Source of the DNA: Xiphophorus maculatus
Lineage: Eukaryota > Chordata > Actinopteri > Cyprinodontiformes > Poeciliidae
Length of the DNA: 64,000 nt
Direction of reading: 5' to 3'
Assembly: GCF_002775205.1 (NCBI RefSeq)
Contig: NC_036462.1
Coordinates: forward strand, 30,917,084 to 30,981,083
Part shown: positions 1 to 12,500 of the stretch, piece by piece
Position numbering within the stretch: the first letter of the stretch is position 1
How the letters are laid out: each line of letters begins with the position of its first letter
The notes under the pieces: model-generated
Told to the model about the DNA's origin: nothing
Database searches by the model: none
The model's input: only the letters and a program-made list of their open reading frames with translations
Program-made: the position numbers and the translations under genes

Positions 1-529
1 TTGGTTCGGACAAGAACGAAACGTACATGTCCTTCTCTGCGATAAGCTGTTGTGTACAAAACCTAGAGCTACACTCTAAAAGGCAAGGTCTGTAGAATAG
101 AAGACCGTTTATTGATCCCCAAGGAGAAATTGCTTATTAGCTGACAAGCTACTCCATCCAAGGCGTTAATCATTAATGATGTAAATGTAACCATATACAA
201 TAACAATTTATAAAAACAAATATGTATGGACGACTAAGTGTGATGTAAAGAAAGAAAGATTTAACATTTAAGTTACTCAGAGTTGGGCGTTGCAAAGGCT
301 GATGCCTACAGGCAGAAATGATTTTCTGTGGCGCTCAGGAGCGTCAAGTTGAGAATCGGAAAGACATATGCACTGTAAAACATTTCAAGGTGGTTTAGCT
401 TGAAAATGAAAGTCCACCTGCTGCCTTAAAAACGCGATTTAAGTCAACAAGAAAATTCTTTTGGTTTTAACTCAGAAATTGAACTTCATTATTAAGTTGA
501 CTTAACAACAAGAGACACGTTGCCTAAGC

Positions 530-726
530 CAGTGTTTCCCAACCCTGGTCCTCAAGGCCCACTGTCCTACATGTTTTAGAGGTTTCCCTGCTTTAATGTT
601 GCTCCGATTGCAGTTCAACAAACGCCTGTTAATCAGTCATCAATTGAAATCAGCTGGACTGAAGCAAGGGAATACCTAAAACATGCAGGGCAGTGAGCCT
701 GGAGGACCAGGGTTGGGAAACGAATG
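530..726. mobile_element. hAT-type MITE, copy 1
   Basis: The ends form an inverted repeat: CAGTGTTTCCCAACCCTGG at the left and the complement of a GTTTCCCAACCCTGG-like string at the right. A CAGTG terminus is usual for hAT elements. No coding capacity. The same family recurs at 60294-60481 (complete, with target duplication) and as a fragment near 55320. No clear 8-bp target duplication is visible for this copy. Confidence 0.7.
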
Positions 727-882
727 GTGAGTTTTAACTTAATGCTGCAATTTAAACCAAATAATTATTTTACAATATGTGGGGGGAAAAAAAACTGTCC
801 TCACCTTGTTAAAGAGCTCACATTTCTATGAGGGGCCGTTTAGGACAAAAACTGTTTTGTCTTTCACACATTACTAAAGACT

Positions 883-885
<3 letters not shown>

Positions 886-931
<46 letters not shown>
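886..931. repeat. (CA)n microsatellite
   Basis: Uninterrupted AC dinucleotide run of about 46 bases, inside the left half of the inverted repeat. A second shorter AC tract lies near 1108-1140. Confidence 0.95.
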
Positions 932-934
<3 letters not shown>

Positions 935-1200
935 ACTAAAATTATGCATATACGCTATTACATCATCACACACACATACAATTTTTCTTTCTCACACACA
1001 TACATAAAAGACTAAGTTTGCACATATAAACTAATAAAATATTGCACATGCATGCATTTTTTCCTCTCGCACACAAGACTAAAATTGCACATATGCACTA
1101 CTAAAACATCACACACACACACACACACACATACACACACAAAGCATACTATTCAGAATGAGAGGTGGAAAATGTGATTGTGTGTGAAGTAACACTAGGC

Positions 1201-1242
1201 TGAATGAATGAATGAATGAATGAATGAATGAATGAATGAATG
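1201..1242. repeat. (TGAA)n microsatellite
   Basis: About ten perfect TGAA units, inside the inverted repeat unit. Confidence 0.95.
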
Positions 1243-1449
1243 GGGATAAGACTTGTATTTGTCTGTGTGAAAGACATTTTTTGTATGTGTGAGAGAGACA
1301 TTTGTATCCACGTGTGATATATTAGTGGTGTATATGTGCAATTTTAATATTTTGTGAGTGTGTAGGAGTCTTTGGTAGCGTGTGAGACAAAGACAAAACA
1401 TAGTTTTTGTCCTAAACGGCTCCTCATACATTTCTCTGTTATTTCCACT

Positions 1450-1492
1450 CACATTATCAAGTTAAAAAATAACTTTTTAACTTGATAATGTG
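1450..1492. repeat. Perfect 19-bp hairpin
   Basis: CACATTATCAAGTTAAAAA at 1450-1468 is exactly complementary to 1474-1492, with a 5-base loop. It sits just outside the right arm of the larger inverted repeat. Confidence 0.85.
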
Positions 1493-2068
1493 CTTATTTT
1501 ACGTTAGAATATTTACATTTTCAAATTGCAAGAACAAAATTTCTGACCTGATAATAAATTTGATTAAACATCACAATGAATTTTGCTCTAGAACATTTAG
1601 TGTGAACAGGACCAGGAGTTACATTGAAATAAACATTTCAACACACAAGAGTCAGATCAGTGTAACACACTTCCATCTCTGTAACACAGGATACAAAAAA
1701 AAACATGCTGCTAAGCATTCTGGGAAATGCTTAGGAAAATCTGGGAAATGCCCACTCCTGTCTTTTCTTTTTTTTTTTTCTTTCAGTTTTTTTAAGTGCA
1801 AACCTAAAATCTCTCATTTAGCTCTTGGAGGTTCGACAAAATGAATAAAAAGTTAACACAGCTTCCTGTTGTAAGTTGATCTTTCACAAACTCACACATT
1901 TAGGATAAAAATCTAAAACTCACTAAATTTGTTTGACTTAAAGGGTAGAAGACAGACACAACTAAAGGTGGCTCAAATGTTTGACAGTGTGATGATAAAT
2001 TCATATTACAATATCAATACCACACACACGACACTGAAGCAGAGCAACGACTTGCTTTTCGCTCCTAC

Positions 2069-5000
2069 CTGAATGGTGTCGGTACCGGGGTAGTTGTACT
2101 CCTGCGCCTGGCAGCGGTCGGCATGTCCGTGGCACATGCAGGTTCCCATCACTCTCATCTCCTTCAGGGCAAAAAACTTGCTGAAGGATCTGCCCGGGAA
2201 GTGGGGCACGTCGCCCAGCTCCGTCAGCGTCACCCGCAGGCCGGTCAGACCGGCCTTATCTGGGGGCAGAAGAGTCAGTCAGCAGGCCGCACACACATCA
2301 GCCGGGGGGGGGGGGAGGCTTAATGGCAGCACGACTCGCTCACACATACACACACACACACACCTTCAATCTTCTGGCTGTTGGAAACTGGAGCAAAAAG
2401 GTACGGACGCAACGGGCTGAACTCGATCTGGGGATGACAAGGAGGATTAGTTTGATGCTCATGAGGCGTCCTGAACACAGAGACGTCGTTCTGCTGAAGA
2501 GTGGCAGCATTCTTAGCCTGAAATGAATTTATGAAGAAATTCTAGCATTGTGCCGATCCCTCCATGCTGGAGTACCTCTGTTACACTGATTCTGAAGTTT
2601 TGCAGACTTCAACATTGCTTTGGTCGAGACGTTGCATGTTTGGGCAGTTATGCCCTCTGGTTCAGGATGCTGTGCAGCTGGAAGGATTTTTGCTCTTGCT
2701 TTTTTGTTCATTTTTTAAAAAAAAACTTTCGGACAGTCGGTAGCAGCTGATGAGCTTCTCAAAAGCTAAAAGTAATACCTGAACTGTGTTGTGGAAAAAA
2801 CTATTTTACCAAGCACCGTCACTCAAGCACTGATTGAGTAAAATCACTCAATCAGGTGTATTAAAATATAGTGCAAAACACAGAGAGAATGTAGGACAAT
2901 CAGTAATGAAGCAGGTCTGGGTGAAAAGCTCTGCCAGGTAGAAACAACACATGAGTTTTATATGGATATAAAACTCATGGGGATTCAAAACAGTCTGGTT
3001 CTGATGCAGCTGTAGAAAACAACTTCCAACCTTGTACATGTAACCCAAATAGTTCTTTTGGTGAGAGTTCACAAGCATTTCATATAACATGATCAGCAGA
3101 TGTTAACTTGTAGTAATTTTCCACCACAACTACGAGCCCCAATATTCTTGATGGAGAACAGGACCAAAAAGAAGGCAAGAGTCATATCCCGGGCTCCACA
3201 GCTCCAGAGTAGCAAATTACTGTGGAATTTTGTCTCTGCTGCCCAACATTTGAGCCATTAGCGTGTCAGGGCGGTCATGAGGCTGTCTGACAGCAACAGT
3301 CTTCAGTCAGAGGTCTCTTGATTCTTTTCAAGACTGACCTCTACTGGAGATTGTTCCTGCCGGCAGCATCACCATCCACAACAACTCTTCGACGACACTC
3401 GGATGATCTGAGTTATGACAACCGTTTGGGAGTAGATTATGTAAGATGGCATGAGACAGCTTGTCCTTACCGTTTCCTCCTGGAATGGGTCAGCATGGGG
3501 TCGCAGTGCGTGGCAGTATGTCTGCTCCAGACTGATGGGGCTGTTGGTTTGGATCCCAGGGAAAGCTTCCTCGCAGTTTTTGGCCAAGTAGAGTGCGGGC
3601 TGCCATGTCCGTCCATTGTCCAGAGTTCTCTCTATGAGCAGGGCTTTGGGACGAGGACCCTGCAGGGAAACAAGTCAAAGCTTCCTCTGTCCACATATTG
3701 AAACAAAACAAAACAAAAGAAACAGCTTGTGTCTTTTGTTTAGGAAACTTCAGGGTGGATCTTCGTACCTTGAAGCTGAGCATCAGGTTGTCGAGCTGGA
3801 ACAGATTGTTGAGGTCAAACTGAAGGATGACTGGATCTACGCCTATGGGAAGAAGACAAGGCCTTCGTGTTCTTCATGAAAAATGGTTTTATGAACGGGA
3901 GCACTGAGTATTTCCACAGCTCCAGTGATCAGTAGGGAGTACGATCTCAGGCTGTTTCTCTTATTTTTTTTACCTTTACTGGACTGCCACCACCGGTTTG
4001 GCCCAGAAGTCGTGAGGATGTCTTGCACTGTGTGGGCCAGCGGACCGTTTGGGTTCCTAGAGTCACAAGGGCAGCATTTCATTCTCCACTGTGAAAAAAA
4101 CAAACAAAAAAAACAAATAAATGCTTCTGCTGGGTCCACTGACTGACACGGTGGGGCCTCTGGTTTCTCATAGCGTAGAGAGACGTCATCAATCAAGAGC
4201 AACACAAACGGATCAACTCTGAGCCATCTTGGCGATATCACCTGTATATTGTGATATGCAGAGTCAAAAAGTGTGTCCCTCTATTTGACTCAGAGGGACA
4301 CACTGCAGATGATGTTTCAAGTTTTAGTTAAATTGCAGTTAAAGGCTTTTGGGTTCATGCTGTTCATGATCAACGACACTTTGTTCAATGGAGGACATCT
4401 AGGACCAGAGTGCTGCCACCAGGGTCAGAGAGGCTAATCTGGAAAACGTCCAAGAGTTTCCTGTGGACCAGCTAGGTTTATACACACAGACTGGTGTAAA
4501 TTCAAGCCATTTACTGCTTTCAAACACACGAGGCAACCACACTTGCTCTAGCAACTTGTACAGACAACGATCACTGCAGTGTCAGATACTGCAGTAGCAT
4601 TTAGCTACGCTATGCCTCCCTCAGTTAGCACATAGAGCCATATCATCTAGACCTGGTTTGTTGTTGTTTTATTCATTAATCTTTCAGAAAGATGTTGTTT
4701 TTTATTTTGTTTTGTTTTGTTTTTTGGATTCCTTACAATCCACCGTTGATGTCAGGTCACACAAATGCTGTGAAGAGATGTTGGAATATGTCTTCACATT
4801 ATTAGTGAAGAAATATTATAATTTTCTAATACATTATTAGTTAGAATTGAACCGAAGCAAATGCAGGAGAGAGCCGACCTTTCAGAATTAGAGCTTCATG
4901 TTTCAAATATAACGCAGAAGAAACAAGAACTGGTCGAACAGGGCCCAGGATTGTCATCCTTCTTAACATGAGGATGCACTGTTTGTCCAGCAGGTGGCAG

Positions 5001-7955
5001 TGTACGCACTGGAGTCCAATAAAGTGGCTCTGAATAACTGCCTATCATACTGACACATATGCATATAGAGGTTAAATGTGTGTCTCTAAATGCTATATTT
5101 TAGATTTATTGCTACTTTGCAGTGGGTTTTAAAATAAAACCAAAAACTTTTTTTTCCCTAAAAATTCTTGCGGATTTACATAACATCTACATAATAAAAG
5201 AGTCAATGAATTATTTAAATTTTTTTTCTCCATCATTATCACAGACACGTATCGTGCTCAGTCTCACATACGGTGTTCCTTTTTAAAGACAATTTTTTAA
5301 AAACCAGACCGTGATCTTATCCCAGGTGATAAAAGCCATTTCAAACACTCCGAGTTGCACAGATGTCACTTTCACCGCCTCGGTTGCCTCTAGAGCAGAA
5401 CTGGGACTTTAGGCTTGACTTTGAACTGCATGCAGGTGAGAAGTGATTCAACGTGGAACCTTTTCTGCTGAGATTTGTGTAAATACACAGTGTTTACGAT
5501 GACTTTGTGCCAGATGTTTGTGCAGAATAAATGTGCCTTTTGGCCTACATTCAGGGTGCAAAGTCCACAGTGGACTCTGAGATCATTTGAGTTACAGAAT
5601 ATAAATAAAAAGAGGTGAGGTGACTTTTTTCCTTTTTTTTTTTTTGACTGAAATTGTGATTTTAACTGAAGGGCATCATAACAAATTTAACAAGTAAAGA
5701 TGCTAAATATAAACTGATTCAACCAAAAATTTTGGATCAATTGTGCATGTTTGGTTGCTACTCTGACGCTACTATCAAAACTTACTTTAAAAGACTGGCA
5801 AAATCTCGATTTTTCTTTATATGATCATAGATACATTACAGCAATATTGTTCTACAATAATTACTTTCAATTTAAAATATATGTTACATAATGCTCCGAA
5901 GCTTTTGCAGAAAAATTATTGCAATGATTGTGTTGACAAATTGTGTTCATTATTTCTTGAGCTGCATCTGGAGAAACAAAACAAAACTTAATGACATAAG
6001 ATTAGCAAACGTATGCCAGTAAATGCAAGATTGTTTCTCTGGTCTAAAAAAACAAAACAAAGCAACAAATCATACACCTGCACACGCCTCTGCACACACG
6101 TGAGCATGTGTCAGTTATTTATAGGTAACTGTTTATTTACACACGTTTTTGCTATGAAAGCAAAACCCAAGTATGAATTATTCTCTGTTATCACCCATAA
6201 AAACATTCAGTCTATGTACACATTTCAATTTAGCCTACATGTTTAACAACAAATAACAACTGCACTGCATTTGTTGTATTGTAAGTGTACCCCTGATTTT
6301 CTTTCTTTATCTGATTTTTTCCCCCCTCATTATAATTTGATGTTTGGTTTGATGTGCTTTTCTTTTGTGTCCTGTGAAGCACTTTGCGGTTTTTATCCCT
6401 GAAAGGTGCTGCACAAATAAAATGTTACTTACTTATGACTCCAAGCAACGTCAGACGGCGCACACTTCAGAACGTACTAGTACTCTAAAACAATTTAAAT
6501 GTTTGAATAGCTGCGGATTTTCCTCTTTGCAAATTTATTTCAAATTTTTCAAACCAAAATCACTTTGATCGTTTTTATCATCGTGGTTCAGGAAGTTAAG
6601 CGGTTAACCAGCGTTTTTTTGTTGTTGTTGTTGTTTTTTTTTACTGTAAAATTTAATAGGCAGTTATAGTGGCAGAATCTCTACAAAAATAACAAAAGGG
6701 GATATTTACTCTTTATAATAATTGACCCCAAAAATCTGGATGTGCAAAAATTAAAAACATGCCCAACAGCAGAGGACCACAGATGGACCCCTGAGGAATC
6801 CCACAAGTGAAAGGAGTTGCAGTTGAAACGATTATTTCACTTATAAGATGGGAAAATATCTTGTTATATAAGCAAATTTATCTGCCAGTGGAACTAGACC
6901 TTTTTCATCAATATTAAGGAATTATTGACTTAAAACAAGCTCCTATATATTGCTGAAAATTTACTTGTAAGTCAGTTTAGTCTTATTTAATGTGTAACAA
7001 GATATTTACACTAGAATTTAGACTGAAAATACTTGGTAATACTTAGTGTTTTTGCAGTGTAATCAAAAGCTAGAAAACAAAAGACCTTATTCCGTCTAGT
7101 TTGAGGAGGAATCGAAGTTGCAAAACTATTTGCTGGAGTCTTGCACACTGCGTGCCCTCTGCTCTGGACACCAACCCTTATTTCAAAACCATCAGTCCTT
7201 GGATGCAGCTCTGGATTGATTCTGCTGAGCCAGCAGACAGCCCAGCGTGTGACTATGCAGTTTCATCACGATTCTCTGGCACAAAAATCAGACAGCTTCA
7301 CAAACTGTGGGCAGGTAATGTGGCTAAAACCACGTCCTCACCTCTGTCCACCGTGACCTCTGCCTGAAATGAACTCTGCAGGGGGAAAACCCGGAGCACT
7401 GCTAGCTACTCAAGCAGCACTTTCTCATGAAGAACTGCTCAGATTTTATTTTATTTTTTTTCTTCTGCTTCCTACTCTTTACTGTAAACTCCAGATGTCT
7501 GTGCCAAGATTTCTGTGCTAAGAAGTCGTGGCAGAGAAAAACTTGGGGGGGGAAAGGAACGTTGAAGACGACGGCTCCTGGAGCGCCTGGTTACCTGGAA
7601 TGGGGTGCAGTAGATCTCTGAGTCAGTGAGGCCGCAGGTGGAGGAGGCCCGGAGCTGGTGAGACCGGCCCAGCAGCAGGTCTGTGCTCGGAGGGTAACAT
7701 GCTCCCAGAGAGCAGTCGTTCTGGGCTGCAGCCACCGCCGCCGCCGCTGTCAAGAAACAGGCAGAACAATCAGGAATTCCTTAGAACATTAACTAGGACG
7801 TATGGATTCACTTTTTTTAAACATCATATTTATTGAGTTTTTCCACATATGGAACATTGAACGCCCCTCACACCCCATCCACAAGCAACACCCAGGATAT
7901 AAAATAAAACTAATCAAGACTCAGCCAGGAAAGAAAAACTAAAAAATAACAGCAT

Positions 7956-8026
<71 letters not shown>

Positions 8027-9342
8027 GACACATTAAAATAAAGGAATAAAAAGTACCTATATAAGTAAATACAGGTATAAGCATACATATAAATAAATTA
8101 AAGTTTTAATTAATCCAGCTCTATAGTGCCTGGATAAAGTATCACTCTCTTGTTAATAAATATTAGTTATCTGAATTAATATTAATATCATTAGGTGCTG
8201 TTCTTTTATTTTGATCCACACTAATCATTCGTGTCAGCATGGTTACTTTCCAAAAATGTCATGAAGGTGTCCCATATACAGTATATGTATATTTTTTAAT
8301 TTACTGGTCTTTCCTCAAACCATGCATGCTCATTTCTCCAAAACAAAACAGGAAGTGACTTCATGTGTCCACACTGCAGCCGTACGACTGTTATGGGTTC
8401 ACGTTACTGTTCCCTCACAGCTGCTGTATGCATAATTGTCTCATGGGAAAAATGTCTTGTTATAAGAGAAATAATCTGTCAATAGGAACTAGTACTTTTT
8501 AAAAATATCAATAATAAGGAATTATTGACTGAAAACAAGTTTTTATATCTCGCTACAAAGTTACTTGTGAGCCAGTTTTGTCTTATTTCAAGTGTACTGA
8601 GATGTTTGGATGAGAAGTCAGATCCAAACGACTAAGAAAGATTTCGACAGTCATTTTGTGTTTTTGCGGCGGCACCTGCCAGGAGCCCACCACACAGAGG
8701 TGCAGACAGGGACAACCGACTGACAAAATCTGAGAGTAAACCCCCCCCAAAGGTCACGTGTGACACAGGAAAACCGTCAGCAGCCCTATCATTACCACCA
8801 CCTCAGTACACCAGCTACAGACAGAGGCAGTAGGATGAGCCCCAGGGGGTCCGCCGCCCCCACCCCAGCCCTCCATTCAGGGTGGATAGGAGGCGTCTAC
8901 CAGGAGCCCACAGGTCTATACCTGTCCCACCATGCCAAACAGATGAGCCAGTCTGCAGCAGCGACTCGCTTTTATAGAAACAATTCTTCAAAATCTATTT
9001 ATCTTATTCAATCAGAGCATCATAAATTTCTAGTATTAACTCTTTTTTTTTTTTGCCACCTGAGCAACAGGCACAAATTATCTTAAGAAGCTAAAACTGT
9101 TCAATAACGATTGACTAGGACAATTCCTAACTCCAACAAAGTTACAACACAACCACTTTCACGTCGTCTCTAAGTTGAGCTTTACATGGCGTCAGCTCGG
9201 ACGCGTCACACTTGATGCTTCGTTTAAACTTTGTTGAGGAAGCTAAAGTACTGAGGTGCATCAAGGGTAAATAAAAAGGAAAAAACAAAAGGAAAGCAGC
9301 AACCAAAGAGCCCTCACCAGTCAGGAGCAAAAGGATCCTCAT
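2069..9342 (-). CDS. lamb3: Laminin subunit beta-3, 5' part (partial)
   Basis: Seven coding exons on the minus strand: 9342-9318, 7746-7595, 4088-3974, 3842-3769, 3659-3471, 2427-2364 and 2259-2069. All have GT-AG sites and matching phases; together 270 codons. The start is the ATG of a signal peptide (MRILLLLT followed by an Ala run to about residue 17). The laminin N-terminal domain follows, with diagnostic strings [30 protein letters not shown] and [11 protein letters not shown]. The last exon ends in [10 protein letters not shown], the start of the first LE (EGF-like) repeat. The order and wording follow LAMB3 closely, more than LAMB1, LAMB2 or LAMB4. Laminin-332 beta chain is a secreted basement membrane protein of epithelia; the N-terminal domain serves polymerisation. 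LE repeats and coiled coil lie left of the window. Divergent neighbour g0s2, as in mammals. Confidence 0.93.
2950..2979. repeat. Perfect 14-bp palindrome in lamb3 intron
   Basis: CATGAGTTTTATAT at 2950-2963 pairs exactly with 2966-2979 across a 2-base centre. A similar 13-bp stem lies at 4270-4304. Function unknown; probably transposon debris. Confidence 0.6.
4987..5002 (+). promoter_or_regulatory. CTCF-like motif, forward
   Basis: CCAGCAGGTGGCAGTG matches all 16 positions of the vertebrate CTCF core CCASYAGRKGGCRSYR. It lies in the long lamb3 intron between 4088 and 7595. Binding is inferred from the motif alone. Confidence 0.45.
6755..7059. mobile_element. Repeat fragment plus hAT MITE ending GTGTTTTTGCAGTG
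   Basis: From about 6815 the sequence is a decayed MITE whose right end reads GTGTTTTTGCAGTG, a common teleost hAT terminus. A diverged copy lies at 8430-8675 in the next lamb3 intron. The preceding 60 bases (GACCCCTGAGGAATCCCACA) belong to another dispersed family that also occurs near 59380. Confidence 0.55.
7957..8026. repeat. (AAT)n microsatellite
   Basis: About 23 AAT units within the first lamb3 intron. Confidence 0.95.
8430..8675. mobile_element. Decayed hAT MITE, second copy
   Basis: Shares blocks such as GGAATTATTGACT and TCTTGTTATA with 6815-7059 in the same order, ending in TGTTTTTGCGGCG. Diverged, no coding capacity. Confidence 0.5.
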
Positions 9343-9502
9343 TCTGGATTCCTGTGGCAGAGGAAAGCCGAGCATCAGCAAACGTGAAAAGGCTCGGTAA
9401 ACTCTGGCTGCTAGGGAATCGAGTGAAGGGCCCCTGGAAATCGGATCCGCTAAAGATTAGATTCTGTCCGTGTTAAAGAACCCGCTGCTGACCGACTGCT
9501 GC

Positions 9503-9508
9503 TTTATA
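9503..9508 (-). promoter_or_regulatory. TATA box of lamb3
   Basis: TATAAA on the minus strand in the context GTGTATAAAGCAGC, about 160 bases upstream of the lamb3 ATG. Transcription would be expected to start near 9475. Position and direction fit; no other TATA is closer to the start. Confidence 0.5.
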
Positions 9509-12500
9509 CACCGGCTCACCTGGACGGGTGATACAGCGTGTGTCAGAGTCCCAACCTTCACAACCACTCCCTTCATCGTGAACCAACACACACACACACA
9601 CCTACGCGCGCACCTACACACATACATAGAGACACAGGCAGAAAAATAAAAAAAAACTCACTTAGAAGAACCAAAACATGTCTGAACTGGGCTTCACACT
9701 TCACTGTTAGTAACTGTGAGCAAAAAGAACCTCGCCCAACATACCTGAGGAAAGAACAAACACTGAACATTCCCTTAGATGTCTTTGTTTTTTATCAGCT
9801 TCTAATAAGACATTGCTTCAGGGATTCATCTTGATATCTAAACTTCTTCTTAACTTTCACACCGATCCACAACTTTAAGGTTTTTTTGTTGTTTTTCTTG
9901 CTCAATAAAAATCCAAACACTTGTAAAGATTCTTTTAGATAAGGTTCTACTGACTTCTTTTCACATGCAAACAAGCATCTACCCAAATGCCGTCACGTAA
10001 GCAACAGATGTTCAGTCACATCTGTACTGAATTTAAAGTGAAATAAATCTGCTTGTTGCTCAGTTACTGTAGATTCTGTCTCTAAAAAATGTTGCTGCGA
10101 GCAGACGGGCCGACACAGATGTTGGTTTTAGATGAAACGTTTTGCCCTGACGCGTCTATTCACACCTAATGCTTCACATGATCAGAATTTAGCAGAAAAG
10201 GTAGAGAACGAATGTCTGGGATTCTTTTTTTGCTCGGTGGAAAAATAAAAATTCCTTTAGCGACCAGCATGCCTGAACAACATCCAGTGATCATAACCAG
10301 ATTGTGTCAGAATATCGATCTGCAATGTTTTGAGTTGCTTTGATGAATTTGATCTTCTTTTTTTATATATATATATATAACAGTATTACAAAACCAATGC
10401 TGCAATTGTACTGTGACACTGTGTCACAGTACAAAATGTGACACAGCACTGTTTAGTCCGTTTTATTCTGTCATGAAAGGACAAAGTTTAGTGAAAACGA
10501 AGCACCGTTTCACAGACATGTCAGTTTCGCTGCAGGCGACGTTTCCTCATCCAGTCAGGCTGTCAGGTTGTGCGTTAGCGCTGACGGTCGTCACCCAGGC
10601 AAAGAAAAGCCGTAGCTCCGGGGCACGGGCTTTCCACCCTCTGCAGACACACTGACTAAGGCAAAGTACAGGGTGTGACTCCTGACTCAACATGGACACA
10701 CGCACGCAGTGTGTTTTTCTATCTGCATAAGGATTTTACAATGACTTCCATTCACTGTTCATTCATTTCTGTAGCCTAACCACTAGCAGTACATGCCTCA
10801 CTAATCCTAACCTAAACTCAATCCATACCTTAGTCCCAAACCTCAGCCATAACCACAAAGCAGCACTTCTTCTAATCTCCCCCGTGTTCACGGGGCAAAC
10901 GAGGTGAGAAACGCTAAAAACACACAGACAAACACACACCTTCAGACAGGAGCTGGCATGCCTTCAACCTACACCGGCTCTGATTCATGTCTGGTTCTTC
11001 ATCTCTGAACAGTTGCAGTAAACGCAGACCTGTGGCCGTTTTTGAATGACTGAAATCTTTGATTTCAGATTTTCCTCTTTCCGCTACTCAGCTGGTTCCA
11101 CCAAGCCGAGCCTTCCTTATGCAACTTCGCTTCAACGCCCACAGCTCCAATCCAAACAAACTCTCGCTGCAGTGGTTAAGACGCCACTAAAGACACAAGA
11201 AACATCTAGCGGCGCCTCATTTAAAGGGAGGGCGAAAATCATTTTGAGGTGAACTGCAAACAGGCCACTGTGTAAACGTTCTAAGAAATAGTGAAAAAAA
11301 ATAAAATAAAATAAAATACTGCAAAGTAAGAATACTTTAAAAAATATGATGCTGATTTGGTGGCTGTTGTCAAAAATCCCGCAGAATGAGTGTCAAAAAG
11401 TTGATTTGCAATAAATATCAAGAGGTTATGCTGCTTCTGCAGAATTCACACAAATGCTGCAGTGCAGATTACAATTTGGTATACCATATAATATTTGGTT
11501 GCACTTCAATTGAACAGAAGAGATTCCTATAAAATGCAGCTGTGAGAAAGTTAAACTTAGAGAGGTTAAAAGACCTTTTGTTGTCCTGGAACTACTAGTT
11601 ATAATAAAATAATAATATGTTTTTATTTTTTATTTTTTATTAATGAAGTGCTTCAGCAGAAATATGATCAACTGGTTGCTATAATCCTAATTATATTGAG
11701 ATCTCTTTTGTATGTGTACACACAGCTTAAAACTTAAAACAGGATCCTGTACATTAGAGTTGAATTCAAACATTAAAATATGTCGTTAAATTAAAGGACA
11801 ACTGAGGAAATTCTGAAGCTTCAGTAAATTCGGTCATTTCAATTTAAGAAAAATATACACAACATGAGGACTGACTGTAAATGTTTGACTGTGATGAAAT
11901 TGTGACCGAGTCCAAATTCTGATGGCGTCCAACGTTTGTTTGTGTCTGTTTCATGTCGGCGTGAATGATTGTTTGTATGTTTTGTGTTTGATAAATGTTG
12001 TTTGGTAAAATGAGTAACTGATTGATTCAGAAATGTAAGTTCTTAAAGGAATATTGCATGAGACGATTTGAGATCTTAGTTAATTTTCAAGATGGTAATT
12101 TTTATTTTATTTTGATACTTCGACTACTAAAACTACAGTTTACTCTGCATTAATCCTAACAAGGAGGAAGTCTGAGACTGACACCTCCTGGTTTCTCCCA
12201 CCTACTGGATTTGTTTCCGCCTTTAGTTTCCAATAAACGCTCAACGTCATCACCCCTCCATTTGAGTTTCACAGAGAGTTTAGGAGGAGAGAAACAACCT
12301 CACCGCGCTTACCAGAATGAATAGACATTTATAAAATAATCAAGCAGACTAAAACATGACATTTTTATTGCTAGTATTTAAATATTGAAGGTTAATAAAA
12401 CAGTTTAGGTGCTTTTTGAAGGTTTTCTTTAGTTTGTAGAATAATAAAAGAATTTATCTCTAGAAATTAATGTTCAGAATGACATATAACACTGTTAAGG

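Larger units (their letters stand above)
821..1436. repeat. Inverted repeat of ~60-70 bp arms around CA/TG tracts
   Basis: The arm at 821-883 (containing GCCGTTTAGGACAAAAACT) returns in inverse orientation at 1366-1436 with good identity. The interior is imperfect CA-rich repeats on the left and TG-rich repeats on the right, so the whole unit could fold back. It resembles a decayed DNA transposon or a head-to-head duplication. Confidence 0.65.
1..2068. other. Non-coding left edge, probable lamb3 intron
   Basis: No laminin EGF-like exon or other gene could be found here on either strand. lamb3 continues to the left of its last visible exon, so this is most likely part of its next intron. It holds a hAT-type MITE (530-726), a long inverted repeat with CA/TG microsatellite interior (821-1436), a perfect 19-bp hairpin (1450-1492) and AT-rich sequence. 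Confidence 0.6.
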
